Source: Alcanivorax jadensis T9 (GTDB lineage Bacteria; Pseudomonadota; Gammaproteobacteria; Pseudomonadales; Alcanivoracaceae). Taken from it: a DNA stretch of 64,000 nucleotides. The stretch is from assembly GCF_000756655.1 (NCBI RefSeq), contig NZ_ARXU01000004.1:234896-298895 (forward strand), written 5' to 3'. Below, piece after piece: positions 43,962 to 54,039 of the stretch. The notes beneath the pieces were generated by a model. The model had not been told where the DNA came from. It saw only the letters and a program-made list of their open reading frames with translations, and ran no database searches. The position numbers and the translations under genes were made by a program. The first letter of the stretch is position 1. The number at the start of each line of letters is the position of its first letter.

Positions 43962-45442
43962 CATCCTGGCCCCAACGGCCAGCCAAACCCGATCCATACC
44001 CCCAGCAATACCGACCACCCCAACAACAGCGTCAGGCTATAGGGCAGCATCAGTGCGATCAGGGTGCCGATGCCGGTGTCTGGCTGGTAGCGGCGGGCGA
44101 AGCCAAGTACCAGCACGAAATAGGGCATCAGCGGGGTGATGATATTGGTGCTGGAATCGCCTACCCGGTAGGCCGCCTGGGTGGCTTCCGGGGAAATGCC
44201 CAGCAGCATCAGCATGGGCACGAAGATGGGGGCCAGGATGGACCATTTGGCGGAAGCGCTACCGATCAATAGATTGATCATGGTGGTGAGCAGCAGGAAC
44301 AGCAGTAACAGCACCACGTCGGGCACTGTCAGGCTGCCCAGCCAGGCGGCGCCCTCGATGGCCAACAGCAAGCCCAGCTGGCTGTAGTTGAACCAGGCCA
44401 CGAACTGGGCGGCAAAGAACATCAGCACCAGGTAACCGGCCATGGAGGCCATGGTGGTTTCCATGGCGGTAATGATATCGCCGGCATTGCGAAACTGGCC
44501 GCTGACACGTCCATACACCGCGCCACACACCCCAGCGATGAGCGCCACTATCACCACCAGTCCATGAATGAACGGCGAGCCGAGCACGCCACCTGTGTCC
44601 TGGTGGCGCAAGGGAGCCTCTGGCGGGAGCACCAGTAACGCGATGCCTACCAGCAGGATCAGTAGTGCTGCCAGAGTCCATTTCATGGCACTGGGGTGGC
44701 TGGTTGGCACCTGGGGGGCGGAGGTCTCTGCCGTTGGCTGGCTGGCCAGCCGGGGTTCGGTGATGCGCTGGGTGACCAGAGTCACCAACGCTGTAACCAG
44801 AAAGGTGGAGACGATAATGAACCAGTAATTGCCGGTGGCATCCACGGTGCGAGTCGGGTCCACAATACGGGCGGCTTCTGTGGACAGGCCGGCCAGGGTG
44901 GCATCCACCGGACCCACCAGCAGGTTGGCGCTAAAACCGCCGGATACTGCCGCAAAGGCGGTGGCAATACCGGCAATGGGGGAGCGGCCAGCGAGTTGGA
45001 ACACCAGCCCGGCCAACGGAATCAGAACCACATAGCCGGCGTCCACGGTAAGGCTGGAGAGGACTCCGGCAAAGGCTACCGTGATCACCAGGGTGCGGCC
45101 GGAGGCCCGGCGTACCAGGCTGGCCAGGCTCACTGACAGCAACCCGGATTGCTCGGCGACGCCCAGCCCCAGCATGGCCACCAGCACAATACCCAGGGGC
45201 GCAAAGCCGGTGAAATTTCCCACCAGTGAGGTGAACAGATAGCGGATGCCGTCTCCGTCCACCAGCGAGCGCGCTGTCACTGTCTCCTCGCTGAGCGGAT
45301 GCTGAGTGGAAAGCTCCAGCGCTCCGAGTACGGCGGTGAGGGGAAGTAACAACAGGCACAGCCAGACAAACAGCAGGGTAGGGTGGGGCAGTTTATTGCC
45401 CAGCGTTTCCAGTCGGCCCAGCCAGCCGGTGGTGTTGGTCAT
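43961..45442 (-). CDS. abgT: AbgT family transporter
   Basis: 493 residues with about eleven transmembrane helices, the AbgT size. It contains GVAEQSGLLSVSLASLVRR (about 94-112), GGFSANLLVGPVDATLAGLS (about 166-185) and NIITPLMPYFVLVLGFARRY (about 437-456), all typical of the p-aminobenzoyl-glutamate transporter family. The family includes p-aminobenzoyl-glutamate importers and sulfonamide-exporting pumps. Its TGA overlaps the end of the repeat element at 43806-43961. Substrate is unproved. Confidence 0.88.
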   Translation of the reverse strand: MTNTTGWLGRLETLGNKLPHPTLLFVWLCLLLLPLTAVLGALELSTQHPLSEETVTARSLVDGDGIRYLFTSLVGNFTGFAPLGIVLVAMLGLGVAEQSGLLSVSLASLVRRASGRTLVITVAFAGVLSSLTVDAGYVVLIPLAGLVFQLAGRSPIAGIATAFAAVSGGFSANLLVGPVDATLAGLSTEAARIVDPTRTVDATGNYWFIIVSTFLVTALVTLVTQRITEPRLASQPTAETSAPQVPTSHPSAMKWTLAALLILLVGIALLVLPPEAPLRHQDTGGVLGSPFIHGLVVIVALIAGVCGAVYGRVSGQFRNAGDIITAMETTMASMAGYLVLMFFAAQFVAWFNYSQLGLLLAIEGAAWLGSLTVPDVVLLLLFLLLTTMINLLIGSASAKWSILAPIFVPMLMLLGISPEATQAAYRVGDSSTNIITPLMPYFVLVLGFARRYQPDTGIGTLIALMLPYSLTLLLGWSVLLGVWIGFGWPLGPG

Positions 45443-45521
45443 GATGCGATCCCCTGTTGTAATCGGATCACTTTAGCGAGTAGCAGGTAGCGGGAACAAG
45501 GGCGTTCGAGGGGGAGTGTTT

Positions 45522-45587
45522 CGTTGGAGCTATGCTTGCATGGCGAAGGGGTGGAGAAGGTTCGCCATGCAAGCATAGCTCCAACGG
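45522..45587. repeat. Inverted REP pair
   Basis: CGTTGGAGCTATGCTTGCATGGCGAAGG facing TTCGCCATGCAAGCATAGCTCCAACGG. Between abgT and tRNA-Ser; 45443-45521 contains no gene. Confidence 0.88.
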
Positions 45588-45653
45588 ATGGCGGAAGACT
45601 TTTCATCAGTAGCGGTTTTGCAGGGAGAAACCGTCATAGGGTTATGCGCCCAC

Positions 45654-45681
45654 AAAAAAGCCCCGCATTGCGGGGCTTTCT
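45654..45681 (-). terminator. Intrinsic terminator of tRNA-Ser
   Basis: Read on the minus strand: GCCCCGC, loop AAT, GCGGGGC, then TTTTTT. Confidence 0.9.
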
Positions 45682-45686
45682 TTATT

Positions 45687-45774
45687 TGGCGGTGGGGGAG
45701 GGATTCGAACCCTCGATACGTTTCCGTATACACACTTTCCAGGCGTGCTCCTTCGGCCACTCGGACACCCCACC
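45687..45774 (-). tRNA. tRNA-Ser (GGA)
   Basis: 88 nt with encoded CCA and a long variable arm. Acceptor GGTGGGG paired to CCCCACC, anticodon stem CACGC/GTGTG (one G-T pair) with loop CTGGAAA giving GGA. Confidence 0.96.
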
Positions 45775-45902
45775 TTAAACTGATTGTGCTCAAGAGCCTT
45801 CTGGCCAACTCTTGAGGGCGCGTAGAGTACCGGAGGGTGGGGCTTGAGGCAAGCGCCCGGCCGCCTGGTTGGTCAGGGTTTGAGCATTTCTGCGTCAGGG
45901 GC

Positions 45903-46346
45903 TCAGGTTCTTGCCAGGTACAGGCCCTGATAAAGGCAAACCACCTTGCCGTCGACGTCGGTGCCTTTGGCGTGAATGCGTAGTGTGGCCTTGCCCCGGC
46001 GGCTCAGGCGCTGAGCGAAACGCTCCCGATCCTCTTCGCTGATGGACGCAGTAATCTGTAGATCACCGTCCAGAGGTAATTTGTATTCCAGCGAGGTTTC
46101 CACAGCCACCACATCGGCCGGGTGGCCGCTCTGTTGGGCAAGCAGGGTTGTCAGGCCCCAGCCGGCCAGCGTCAGCAGTGCGGACTGGCTGCCGGCGAAG
46201 AAGGTGCCCTTGTCGTTGTGGTTGGGCCCCAGGGGGGCGGTGACGACCAGACTGAGGCCGTCAAACCCGGCGAAGGTGAAGTCCAGATGCCGCGTCAGTG
46301 GTATGGCGTCGCGGACCCGTTCTGCCAACGCATCCAGATCCATCAT
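45903..46346 (-). CDS. YiiD-C/DUF4442-type thioesterase-like protein
   Basis: 147 residues with a hotdog-fold pattern. GPNHNDKGTFFAGSQSALLTLAGWGLTTLL (about 46-75) is the central helix with the family's conserved Asn/Lys/Gly/Thr, and VETSLEYKLPLDGDLQI follows. The family resembles the C-terminal domain of YiiD. It is probably a thioesterase; substrate unknown. The first ATG (46346) overlaps the nitroreductase TGA by 4 nt (ATGA), so the two genes are co-translated. Confidence 0.78.
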   Translation of the reverse strand: MMDLDALAERVRDAIPLTRHLDFTFAGFDGLSLVVTAPLGPNHNDKGTFFAGSQSALLTLAGWGLTTLLAQQSGHPADVVAVETSLEYKLPLDGDLQITASISEEDRERFAQRLSRRGKATLRIHAKGTDVDGKVVCLYQGLYLART

Positions 46347-46900
46347 GGCAGGGTACGAATGAAGTCGGCGGGGGAATCGTCGGGCAGGTTCTTCAGGTTG
46401 CCCACTGGGGTGCCCAGGTACAGATAGGCTACCACCTGATCCTTGGGGGCAAAGCCCAGCATGCGTTTGGCCAGATCGGAGTTGGCCAGAGCGCCGGTAC
46501 GCCACATGGCGCCCAGGTTCAGTTCGTAGGCGGCTACCATCATGTTCTGCACAGCAGCCCCCACGGCCAGCACCTGCTCCCACACCGGAATTTTGTGGTT
46601 CTCAGTGACTTCAGCCACCGCCACGAGAATGGTGGGCGCGCGCAGGGCCTTGTTGCGGGCATTGGCCCGGCTGCGCGAGTCGGCCTCGGGCTGATCTTCC
46701 AGCAGCTGCGCTTCCATGATGTCGCCCAGCCGTTCCCGTTGTTCGCCTTCCAGCACAATGAAGCGCCAGGGACGTAACAGACCATGATCCGGTGCACGGA
46801 TGGCAGCACGCAGCAACAGGTCGAGCTGCTCGTCGCTGGGACCGGGCTGGTCCAGTCGCGGGCTGGAAACACGGGTAGTGAGGGCGGTGATGGTGTCCAT
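46343..46900 (-). CDS. Nitroreductase family protein (YdjA type)
   Basis: 185 residues. An FMN-binding nitroreductase fold: SPRLDQPGPSDEQLDLLLRAAIRAPDHGLLRPWRFIVL (about 13-50) and later VGAAVQNMMVAAYELNLGAMWRTG (about 117-140). The short length and RAPDHGLLRPWRF resemble YdjA. It reduces nitro or quinone-like substrates with NAD(P)H; substrate unknown. First gene of a two-gene operon. Confidence 0.88.
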   Translation of the reverse strand: MDTITALTTRVSSPRLDQPGPSDEQLDLLLRAAIRAPDHGLLRPWRFIVLEGEQRERLGDIMEAQLLEDQPEADSRSRANARNKALRAPTILVAVAEVTENHKIPVWEQVLAVGAAVQNMMVAAYELNLGAMWRTGALANSDLAKRMLGFAPKDQVVAYLYLGTPVGNLKNLPDDSPADFIRTLP

Positions 46901-46966
46901 TCAGGGCTCCTTGTACAGGGGCGCCATGGTAGCCCGATTTGAAAATAACTCCCAGTCAAAGGGGGG

Positions 46967-47116
46967 AGCCTACCTAATGCCTCTACATCACTGAGTTGTC
47001 GCTGAAAATATCTCCAGGTACGGCGTGGGCCGTAAGGCCTGCTGGGCCACGTTCAAGGTTCACGGCTCTGCATGGCGAGCAACCCGGCTCAGCGGTGTAA
47101 AGGCATTAGGTAGGCT
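46967..47116. repeat. 150-bp inverted-repeat element
   Basis: AGCCTACCTAATGCCT (46967-46982) and its exact inverse (47101-47116) end the element, and the adjacent TACA/TGTA bases and CTGAG/CTCAG segments also pair. The interior has no ORF. It lies between a nitroreductase and a cyclase, both transcribed away from it. Confidence 0.75.
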
Positions 47117-47198
47117 ACAAGCCACCTTTGATCATGCCAGTCTTTTTTCTTAGATGGGAAAGAGATAAGCTTCTCGCAAATGACGTGAATCGGTTCAC

Positions 47199-48743
47199 AT
47201 GACAAGTTCAACCAAAAAGAAAGCCCGCCGATCCCAGATCGGTCCAATGGAGCGGGCACGCCGTCAGGCTAACTACATCCGTTTACTGGCTTTCCTTGTG
47301 GCCGCCACGATTCTCATGGCGGGTCTGAAGCTGGAACTGTATCCCCAGCTGTATATGCTTGGCGTGGCGGGCCTGCTCGTCTATCCGTTGATAGCCCAGG
47401 GGCTGCTGTTCCTGGCGGAGAGACAGGATCGACCGCAAAAGCCGGTGCATCAACTGTTGATGCAGGCTGATGCGATGATCATCGGGGTGGTGTGCGCTCT
47501 GCTGCATTTTGCCCTGGTGCCTTCGCTGGTATTGCTGATCATTGTCCACGCGAATGCGGTCAGCAGCGGTGGCCTGAAGCCCTGGTTGCTGAACCTGCTG
47601 ATGACAGCCATTGGCGCCCTAATGATGGGCTGGATCCTGGGTTTCCCCGCCTTGCCGGTGGAACAGTCGCCAGTGCTGCTGACAGTCATCTCCCTGCTCG
47701 GGCTGGGCATTTATGTGGGCGCGTCCTCCGCCTTTGCGCACCTGCAGGCCCGCTACCTGAAACAGGCCCAGGATGCAGTGCGTCGTCAGCAGAAACAGGC
47801 GGTGGACATGTCTCGCAAGCTGGCCAAGTATCTGCCGCCGCAAGTGTGGGGCTCGATCTTTTCCGGCAAGCGTGACGCCAAGCTGGAAACCCGCCGCAAG
47901 CGGCTGACGGTATTCTTTTCCGATATCAAGGGTTTCAGTGCTATTTCAGAAGAGCTGCCGCTGGAAACCCTGACCAGCATGCTAAATGCCTACCTTAGCG
48001 AGATGACCCGCATTGCCCTGCGCCATGGCGGCACCATCGACAAGTTTATCGGTGATGCGGTGATGGTATTTTTCGGCGACCCGAAAAGTGCTGGCGCCCA
48101 GGAAGATGCTTTCCGATGCGTGATGATGGCCATCGAAATGCAGGAGCAGATGAAATTGCTGCGCCAGCGCTGGAAGCGTGAGGGCATTGACCACAAGCTG
48201 GAAATCCGCATCGGCATTAACACTGGCTACGTGACGGTGGGCAACTTCGGTACCGATTCCCGGATGGACTACACTATTCTCGGCACCGATGTGAACCTGG
48301 CCAGCCGCCTTGAATCCGCTTGCCGCCCTGGCGGCGTGCTGATTTCCGAAGCCACCCAGGACCTGGTAAAAGATCGCATCCAGTGCCGCAATATCGGCGA
48401 CATTCAGGTCAAGGGGTTCAATCGACCGATTCCCGTATTTGAAGCCATGGGGGCCAAGAAGGATGCGGGTGCCCGAAATCGTTATGTTTCTGCGGAGACC
48501 CAGGGCTTCGGCATCCATCTGGATCTGGAGCGTATTCGCAATTTCGACAAGAACTCCATCCTCAAGACCCTGGCCCGGTCCGCCACGGATCTGAAACAGG
48601 AAAAGCCGGTGGAGGTGGACTTCGAAGCCGAAGGTTTCAGCCTGCATGTCAAAAGCGCCGAACTGAAAAAACGCGAACGGGAAAAGATCATCGAGATGAT
48701 GGGCCGCGCCGCGAAAAAGGTGCAGACCGAAGTGCGGGTTTGA
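47199..48743 (+). CDS. Membrane class III adenylate/guanylate cyclase
   Basis: 514 residues. A basic N terminus, about five or six transmembrane helices (27-190; MASE2-like), then a cyclase catalytic domain (about 225-395). Metal-binding Asp in VFFSDIKGFS and Asp in GDAVMVFFGDP are present, with transition-state residues in NLASRLESA. It should make cAMP from ATP. The C-terminal region (about 415-514) holds long helices and no known domain. It resembles CyaB-like proteins of Pseudomonas. A heptamer array begins 8 bases after the stop. Confidence 0.85.
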   Translation: MTSSTKKKARRSQIGPMERARRQANYIRLLAFLVAATILMAGLKLELYPQLYMLGVAGLLVYPLIAQGLLFLAERQDRPQKPVHQLLMQADAMIIGVVCALLHFALVPSLVLLIIVHANAVSSGGLKPWLLNLLMTAIGALMMGWILGFPALPVEQSPVLLTVISLLGLGIYVGASSAFAHLQARYLKQAQDAVRRQQKQAVDMSRKLAKYLPPQVWGSIFSGKRDAKLETRRKRLTVFFSDIKGFSAISEELPLETLTSMLNAYLSEMTRIALRHGGTIDKFIGDAVMVFFGDPKSAGAQEDAFRCVMMAIEMQEQMKLLRQRWKREGIDHKLEIRIGINTGYVTVGNFGTDSRMDYTILGTDVNLASRLESACRPGGVLISEATQDLVKDRIQCRNIGDIQVKGFNRPIPVFEAMGAKKDAGARNRYVSAETQGFGIHLDLERIRNFDKNSILKTLARSATDLKQEKPVEVDFEAEGFSLHVKSAELKKREREKIIEMMGRAAKKVQTEVRV

Positions 48744-48750
48744 GGGAGTC

Positions 48751-49215
48751 GCTACAAGCTACAAGCTACAAGCTACAAGCTACAAGCTACAAGCTACCCG
48801 CTACAAGCTACAAGCTACGCTGGTTGGATGGGGAAAGGTTAGAAGGTTCCCGGACGTGGGCATTTCTACGAAGCCGCTGTAGGAACGTAGCGCAGCGGAG
48901 TAACGCACGTAGTTCCGTGCGGCCCGAAGGGTGAGCGAAGCGAATAAGACCGCTTGAGCCGCGAACCGCGCTTGCGCGGATATCGCCCGCAGGGCGATCA
49001 GGACTTTCAGCGCTCGACAGGTTCCAGAAAGAACGGCGGATAGACGTTGGCCTCTGTTGCCTCGCTACGCTCGGTTCGCACCTCAAGAGGTGCTCCTACA
49101 TCATCAACCTTCGCCAATGCCCGAATCGGGCCGCGAGCGACGCTCCTACAGGCGCGGCAACGCACCTTGAGCCTGCACGGCGGAGCCCGCGTCGAAGCTA
49201 GAAGCTAGTAGCTAG
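48751..49215. repeat. Large heptamer foldback element (GCTACAA type)
   Basis: Nine full GCTACAA-type units (one GCTACCC) plus GCTACG (48751-48819), and at the other end CGAAGCTAGAAGCTAGTAGCTAG (49193-49215), whose inverse has the same AGCTxxx unit. The interior contains TGTAGGAG-type palindromes (about 48880-49150). It lies between convergent genes, and its right arm encodes the end of barA. Confidence 0.78.
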
Positions 49216-51913
49216 ACACTTCCTCCCCCTGATCCTGCCATAGATGCTCCAGCGCGCAGATCTCGTCACAGAGTGCCGAGACCATTGGTGCCAGGGACTC
49301 CCGGCCGGTGCCGGTTTTCAGGGCTTCTTCCAGGGTCTTCGCTGCTGTCTCCAGGCGTGGGGTGCCACAGTAACGGGTGGCGCCGTGGAGTTTATGAACG
49401 CGTTCCAGCAGGGTTTCCTGGTCGCCACTGTCGAAGGCAGAAGAAATGGCCGGCCGGTCTTCTGACAGACTGTCCAACAGCATTTTCAGCATTTCATCGG
49501 CCAGCGATTGCCGGCCACCGGCACGGCGGCGGGCCAGGTCCTCATCGAATACCTTGTCGTTGTCCGGTTCACTATCTTCCCCTGAATCGGGCAGGGGCTG
49601 GTGAGGCTTTTCCATTACCCACTGTTCCAGAGTGTGGCGAAGCTGCCCTTCGGTAATCGGTTTACTCAGATAGTCATCCAGACCACTGTCGAGCAGATCC
49701 CGGCGTTCGCTTTCCAGGGCGTGAGCGGTCAGGGCAACGATGGGGGTGTGGCAACCGGGGGTTTCCAGTTCGCGTATTCTGGCCGTCGTGGCCTTGCCAT
49801 CCATGCCCGGCATCTGGATGTCCATGAACACCAGATCGAACTCCTGGTCGCGAAATGCATCCAGAGCCTGTTGGCCGCTGTCACAGGGCGTGACGATGGC
49901 GCCCAACTCTTCCAGAAAGACCCTGGCCAGTTTCAGGTTACCAGGGTGATCGTCCACCACCATGACCGATACCGGGTAATCTAGCCGGTTGTCGGTGTGG
50001 GCATCCAGCTCACTGCTATCCAGTTCGCCACTCAAGGCCAGCAGGGCGTTGAACAGACGTTGGCGGGTGGCCGGTTTGCCCTGCACCTGGCAATGGGGAT
50101 AGTGCTCCAGCCAGCGGCACACGGTTTCCGGGTTATTGCTCAGGGCAAGCATGGGCTGGCCCAGGGCGGCCAGATTATCCAGAACTGGCTGCATGCTCTG
50201 TTTTTGCGGGTGGGCGGGTAGGCCCACGATGAGAAAATCACTGTTGACCAGTTCCCCCCGGTCCAGCGCGGCCATCAGGTCATCCAGACTGTGGAATTCG
50301 TTGATGCGCATCTGCCAGTGGCTGAGCATGTGATACAGACCGAGTCGGCCATATTCGTCGGTTTCCACCAGCGTCACTGTGCGGCCCCGGAAGTGTTCCA
50401 GATGGGGAGACGGGCGCTGTTTCGGGTCCCGCTCAGCACGCAGGGTGAACCAGAAGGTGGACCCCTGGCCCTCACTGCTGTCGATGCCGATCTCGCCGCC
50501 CATGCCTTCCACCAGGCGTTTACTGATGGCCAGCCCCAGGCCAGTGCCACCTTCCTGGCGGCGGGCACTCTGGTCTGCCTGGGTAAAGGCGCTGAATAAA
50601 TTTTTCTGCGTCTCCTGGCTCAGGCCGTTGCCGGTATCGGTCACCGTCAGCTTGATAATCGCCTCTGCACCCCGGTCTTCCTCCAGCATGGCGCGTACCA
50701 CCACCGAGCCTTGCTCGGTGAACTTGATGGCATTGCTGAGCAGATTGGTGAGCACCTGGCGGATACGCAGCGGGTCACCGAGCAGGTTCACCGGCACATC
50801 GGAGTAGATGATGGCAGCCTGTTCCAGGCCCCGGTCCTGAGCCATGGGGGCCAGCAGGGTCTGCACATCCTCGATCAGATCGTGCAGGTTGAGCGGGGTA
50901 TGCTCAAGCGACAGCTTGCCTGCCTCGATCTTGGAGAAATCCAGAATGTCGTTGATGATCGCCAGCAGCGAATCGGCGCTCTTGTGAATGGTGCCCAGGT
51001 AATCCTGCTGCCGGGGGCTCATGGAGGATTTTTCCAGCAGCTTGGTAAAGCCGATGATGCCATTGAGCGGGGTGCGGATTTCGTGGCTCATGTTGGCCAG
51101 GAATTCCGACTTGATCTGGCTGGCCTTGAGCGCTTCCTTGCGGGCCATGTCCAGCTCGATATTCTGGATCTCGATGGTTTCCAGGGTTTCGCGCAGATCC
51201 TGGGTAGCCTGGTCCACGTTCTGTTGCAGCTCGGTCTGGGCATCGGCCAGTGCCGACACCATCTGGCGCAGGGCAGTCTCCAGGTCTGCCAGCTCCCCCT
51301 TGGCCTGAGTATGAATGGCCATGCTCAGGTCACCGTCGCGAATGCGCCGCACGGCTGCCACCATTTCCCCGATCGGGTTTGTCAGCTGGTGGGAAAAGCG
51401 CAGAGCGGGCACCATGGCCAACAGCATCAGGCCCACCATCACCAGAATCACGGTGATCAGCCCTTCAAGGGTCGAGACGTATTCCCCCTGGCGGGTAAAT
51501 TCCACAGTTAAGATGGCCGGTTCCCCGGGGTTGATATTGCGGGTCAGTTGCCAGCTGGTATCGGTAACCAGCCGTTGCCGACTGTCTTTCTGATTAATGC
51601 TGGTGACCGGACGCAGTCTTGGCCCGGCATGGAGAGTAGGATTATCACCACTGAAGTTCAGAGTGGCAGCACGCACGTCTTCGGCTTCCAGCAACTGGCG
51701 CAACAACTGTTGCTGGCGAGCAGTGTCAGTGATGGGGGTGCTTTCCAGGCGGGCGGCAAAGCTGTCGGCCACCAGCTGCTGGCGCTGGGCATTGGTATCG
51801 CGCACATCCACCAGCCGATTCACCAGGGAATAGCCACCCACCACCAGCGCCGCCATCAGAGCGGGTAAAATGGCCATGAACATCAGGCGTGAGCGCAGGC
51901 TTTGGTTGACCAT
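49205..51913 (-). CDS. BarA/GacS-type hybrid sensor kinase
   Basis: 902 residues. Two transmembrane helices (about 7-30, 160-182) enclose a periplasmic sensor domain, then a HAMP domain, a coiled coil, a histidine kinase ([11 protein letters not shown] with the phospho-His; [25 protein letters not shown]), a degenerate receiver (about 525-650), a true receiver ([22 protein letters not shown]) and an HPt domain ([11 protein letters not shown]). It would control GacA/UvrY and CsrA-type small RNAs. The start at 51913 follows GGGGATTC; upstream the frame is open to 52018. The stop lies in a repeat arm. Confidence 0.9.
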   Translation of the reverse strand: MVNQSLRSRLMFMAILPALMAALVVGGYSLVNRLVDVRDTNAQRQQLVADSFAARLESTPITDTARQQQLLRQLLEAEDVRAATLNFSGDNPTLHAGPRLRPVTSINQKDSRQRLVTDTSWQLTRNINPGEPAILTVEFTRQGEYVSTLEGLITVILVMVGLMLLAMVPALRFSHQLTNPIGEMVAAVRRIRDGDLSMAIHTQAKGELADLETALRQMVSALADAQTELQQNVDQATQDLRETLETIEIQNIELDMARKEALKASQIKSEFLANMSHEIRTPLNGIIGFTKLLEKSSMSPRQQDYLGTIHKSADSLLAIINDILDFSKIEAGKLSLEHTPLNLHDLIEDVQTLLAPMAQDRGLEQAAIIYSDVPVNLLGDPLRIRQVLTNLLSNAIKFTEQGSVVVRAMLEEDRGAEAIIKLTVTDTGNGLSQETQKNLFSAFTQADQSARRQEGGTGLGLAISKRLVEGMGGEIGIDSSEGQGSTFWFTLRAERDPKQRPSPHLEHFRGRTVTLVETDEYGRLGLYHMLSHWQMRINEFHSLDDLMAALDRGELVNSDFLIVGLPAHPQKQSMQPVLDNLAALGQPMLALSNNPETVCRWLEHYPHCQVQGKPATRQRLFNALLALSGELDSSELDAHTDNRLDYPVSVMVVDDHPGNLKLARVFLEELGAIVTPCDSGQQALDAFRDQEFDLVFMDIQMPGMDGKATTARIRELETPGCHTPIVALTAHALESERRDLLDSGLDDYLSKPITEGQLRHTLEQWVMEKPHQPLPDSGEDSEPDNDKVFDEDLARRRAGGRQSLADEMLKMLLDSLSEDRPAISSAFDSGDQETLLERVHKLHGATRYCGTPRLETAAKTLEEALKTGTGRESLAPMVSALCDEICALEHLWQDQGEEVSSY

Positions 51914-51997
51914 GAATCCCCGTTCTTGCTGTTGTTTTCGCCCATTATGCCTGAGATAGGGGCAGCTGCCACGGACCCTGCCATTTCGTTTTAGCAG

Positions 51998-52130
51998 CCG
52001 TTGAAGCCTTGCTCGCAAGGCGAAGGGTTGCCAGCAGGCACGGCAGCAGATTGTGGCCTTCGCTTTGCGAGCAAGGTTATTCGCTTCGCCGCCCTGCCGG
52101 GCGTTACTCCGCTGCGCTACGTTCCAACGG
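51998..52130. repeat. Inverted REP pair, interrupted
   Basis: CCGTTGAAGCCTTGCTCGCAAGGCGAAGG (left) and CCTTCGCTTTGCGAGCAAGG (about 52057-52076), then 44 bases before GTTCCAACGG. The right REP seems to be split by a short insert containing GCGTTACTCCGCTGCGCTAC, also seen inverted near 48890-48905. Confidence 0.75.
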
Positions 52131-52210
52131 GTGTTTCCCCGCCAATGTCCAGTATGCCGTTGGGTACATGAAGCGTGTTGCGTGTTGTCGCTTTAGGTAC
52201 AATGCGCGCC

Positions 52211-53107
52211 ATGAACCATAAAACCATCGAACAGACCGTGGGCAATACGCCCCTGGTTCGCCTGCAGCGGATGCCGGGCGATACCACCAATACCATTCTG
52301 GTGAAGCTGGAAGGCAACAATCCTGCAGGCTCGGTGAAAGATCGTCCGGCCCTGAACATGATCATGAAGGCCGAAGCGCGGGGCGAGATCAAACCCGGCG
52401 ATACCCTCATCGAAGCCACCAGCGGTAACACCGGTATTGCCCTGGCCATGGCCGCCGCCATGCGTGGCTACCGCATGAAACTGATCATGCCCGCCAACCA
52501 GAGCCAGGAACGCCGCGACGCCATGGCAGCTTACGGCGCCGAGCTGATTTCCGTGACCAAGGAAGAGGGCATGGAAGGCGCTCGTGATCTGGCCCAGGCC
52601 ATGCAGGCCCGGGGCGAGGGCAGGGTGCTGGACCAGTTCGCCAACGCGGACAATCCCATGGCCCATTATGAAAGCACCGGCCCGGAGATCTGGCGTGATA
52701 CCGACGGTGGCGTTACCCACTTTGTCAGCTCCATGGGCACCACCGGTACCATCATGGGCTGCAGCATGTACCTGAAAGAGCAGAATCCGGCGATCCAGAT
52801 TGTCGGCCTGCAGCCCACTGAAGGCTCGTCCATCCCCGGCATCCGTCGCTGGCCGAAGGAATACCTGCCGTCCATCTACGATGACTCCCGGGTAGATCGG
52901 GTAATGGATATGGATCAGGCCCTGGCCGAACACACCATGCGCCGGCTGGCCCGGGAAGAGGGCATTAGCTGTGGTGTCTCCTCCGGCGGTGCCGTTGCCG
53001 GGGCCCTGCGCCTGAGTGAAGAGCTTGAAAACGCCGTCATCGTGGCCATCATCTGTGACCGCGGCGACCGTTACCTGTCCACGGGGGTGTTCCAGCAAGA
53101 AGCCTGA
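52211..53107 (+). CDS. cysM: Cysteine synthase B CysM
   Basis: 298 residues, a fold-type II PLP enzyme. The PLP Lys is in NPAGSVKDRPA (about 37-47), the substrate loop is EATSGNTGIAL, and SSMGTTGTIMG binds the phosphate. It makes cysteine from O-acetylserine and sulfide or S-sulfocysteine from thiosulfate. The gene order with barA, rlmD, relA and mazG matches Pseudomonas. The start MNHKTIEQTVGNTPLVRL at 52211 fits homologues better than in-frame starts further upstream. Confidence 0.94.
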   Translation: MNHKTIEQTVGNTPLVRLQRMPGDTTNTILVKLEGNNPAGSVKDRPALNMIMKAEARGEIKPGDTLIEATSGNTGIALAMAAAMRGYRMKLIMPANQSQERRDAMAAYGAELISVTKEEGMEGARDLAQAMQARGEGRVLDQFANADNPMAHYESTGPEIWRDTDGGVTHFVSSMGTTGTIMGCSMYLKEQNPAIQIVGLQPTEGSSIPGIRRWPKEYLPSIYDDSRVDRVMDMDQALAEHTMRRLAREEGISCGVSSGGAVAGALRLSEELENAVIVAIICDRGDRYLSTGVFQQEA

Positions 53108-53157
53108 CGCTGGATGCCCGCTACCTGAAGCGGGCCCTTGCCATTTTGGAGAGCTGA

Positions 53158-53928
53158 ATGAACGTACTGGTATTCGATATCGAGACCATCCCCGACCTGG
53201 ACGGTGGACGACGCATCTATGACCTGGACGGTCTGAACGACAAGGACACAGCCAGTGCCCTGTTGAACCTGCGCCGCCAGGAAAATGGCACCGAATTCCT
53301 GCGCCTGCATCTGCACCGTATCGTCGCCATTTCCGTGGTGTTGCGCTCCACCCAGGGCGTCAAAGTCTGGTCCCTGGGAGACGAAGACAGCACCGAGAAG
53401 GAGCTGATTGAGCGCTTCTACGACGGCATCGACCGCTTCACGCCGAACCTGGTGAGCTGGAACGGGGGCGGGTTTGATCTGCCGGTGCTGCACTACCGGG
53501 CGCTCAAGCATGGCGTGCAGGCCCGTCGTTACTGGGAAACCGGTAATGAAGACTCCAGCTTCAAATGGAACAACTACCTCAGCCGTTACCACCAGCGCCA
53601 CCTGGACCTGATGGATCAGCTGGCCCTGTTCAACGCCCGGGCCAACGCCCCGTTGGACCAGATCGCCACCCTGCTGGGCTTTCCCGGCAAGATGGGCATG
53701 AGCGGCGGCAAGGTATTCGATGCCTTCCAGGAAGGTAACCTCAAGGGCATTCGCGACTACTGTGAAACCGACGTGCTCAACACCTGGCTGGTCTACCTGC
53801 GCTTCCAGCTGATGCGCGGCGAACTGGACCCCACCGGCTACGAGCAGGAACTGACCCTGCTGAAGGATTACCTGAAAGCCGAAGGCCACCCGCACTTCCT
53901 CGGCTTCCTGGAAGCCTGGCAGGGTTAA
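53158..53928 (+). CDS. PolB-related 3'-5' exonuclease (DUF2800-like/exo2)
   Basis: 256 residues. A DEDDy-type exonuclease: FDIETIPD near the start (ExoI: Asp6, Glu8), NLVSWNGGGFDLPVL (ExoII, Asp109 region) and a C-terminal YCETDVLNTWLVYLRF (ExoIII, Tyr/Asp). It matches the predicted 3'-5' exonuclease family related to PolB. Role inferred: DNA repair or nucleic-acid turnover. It lies 50 bases after cysM, with GGAGAGC before its ATG. Confidence 0.87.
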   Translation: MNVLVFDIETIPDLDGGRRIYDLDGLNDKDTASALLNLRRQENGTEFLRLHLHRIVAISVVLRSTQGVKVWSLGDEDSTEKELIERFYDGIDRFTPNLVSWNGGGFDLPVLHYRALKHGVQARRYWETGNEDSSFKWNNYLSRYHQRHLDLMDQLALFNARANAPLDQIATLLGFPGKMGMSGGKVFDAFQEGNLKGIRDYCETDVLNTWLVYLRFQLMRGELDPTGYEQELTLLKDYLKAEGHPHFLGFLEAWQG

Positions 53929-53946
53929 CCAGCCCTCCCAAGAATT

Positions 53947-54013
53947 CGTTGGAGCCTTGCTTGCAAGGCGAAGGGCCCGGTATACCCCTTCGCCTTGCAA
54001 GCAAGGTTCCAAC
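53947..54013. repeat. Inverted REP pair
   Basis: CGTTGGAGCCTTGCTTGCAAGGCGAAGG facing CCTTCGCCTTGCAAGCAAGGTTCCAAC. Between the exonuclease gene and rlmD, on one transcript direction. Confidence 0.9.
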
Positions 54014-54039
54014 AGCATAATCGATGACAAGAGATCTTC

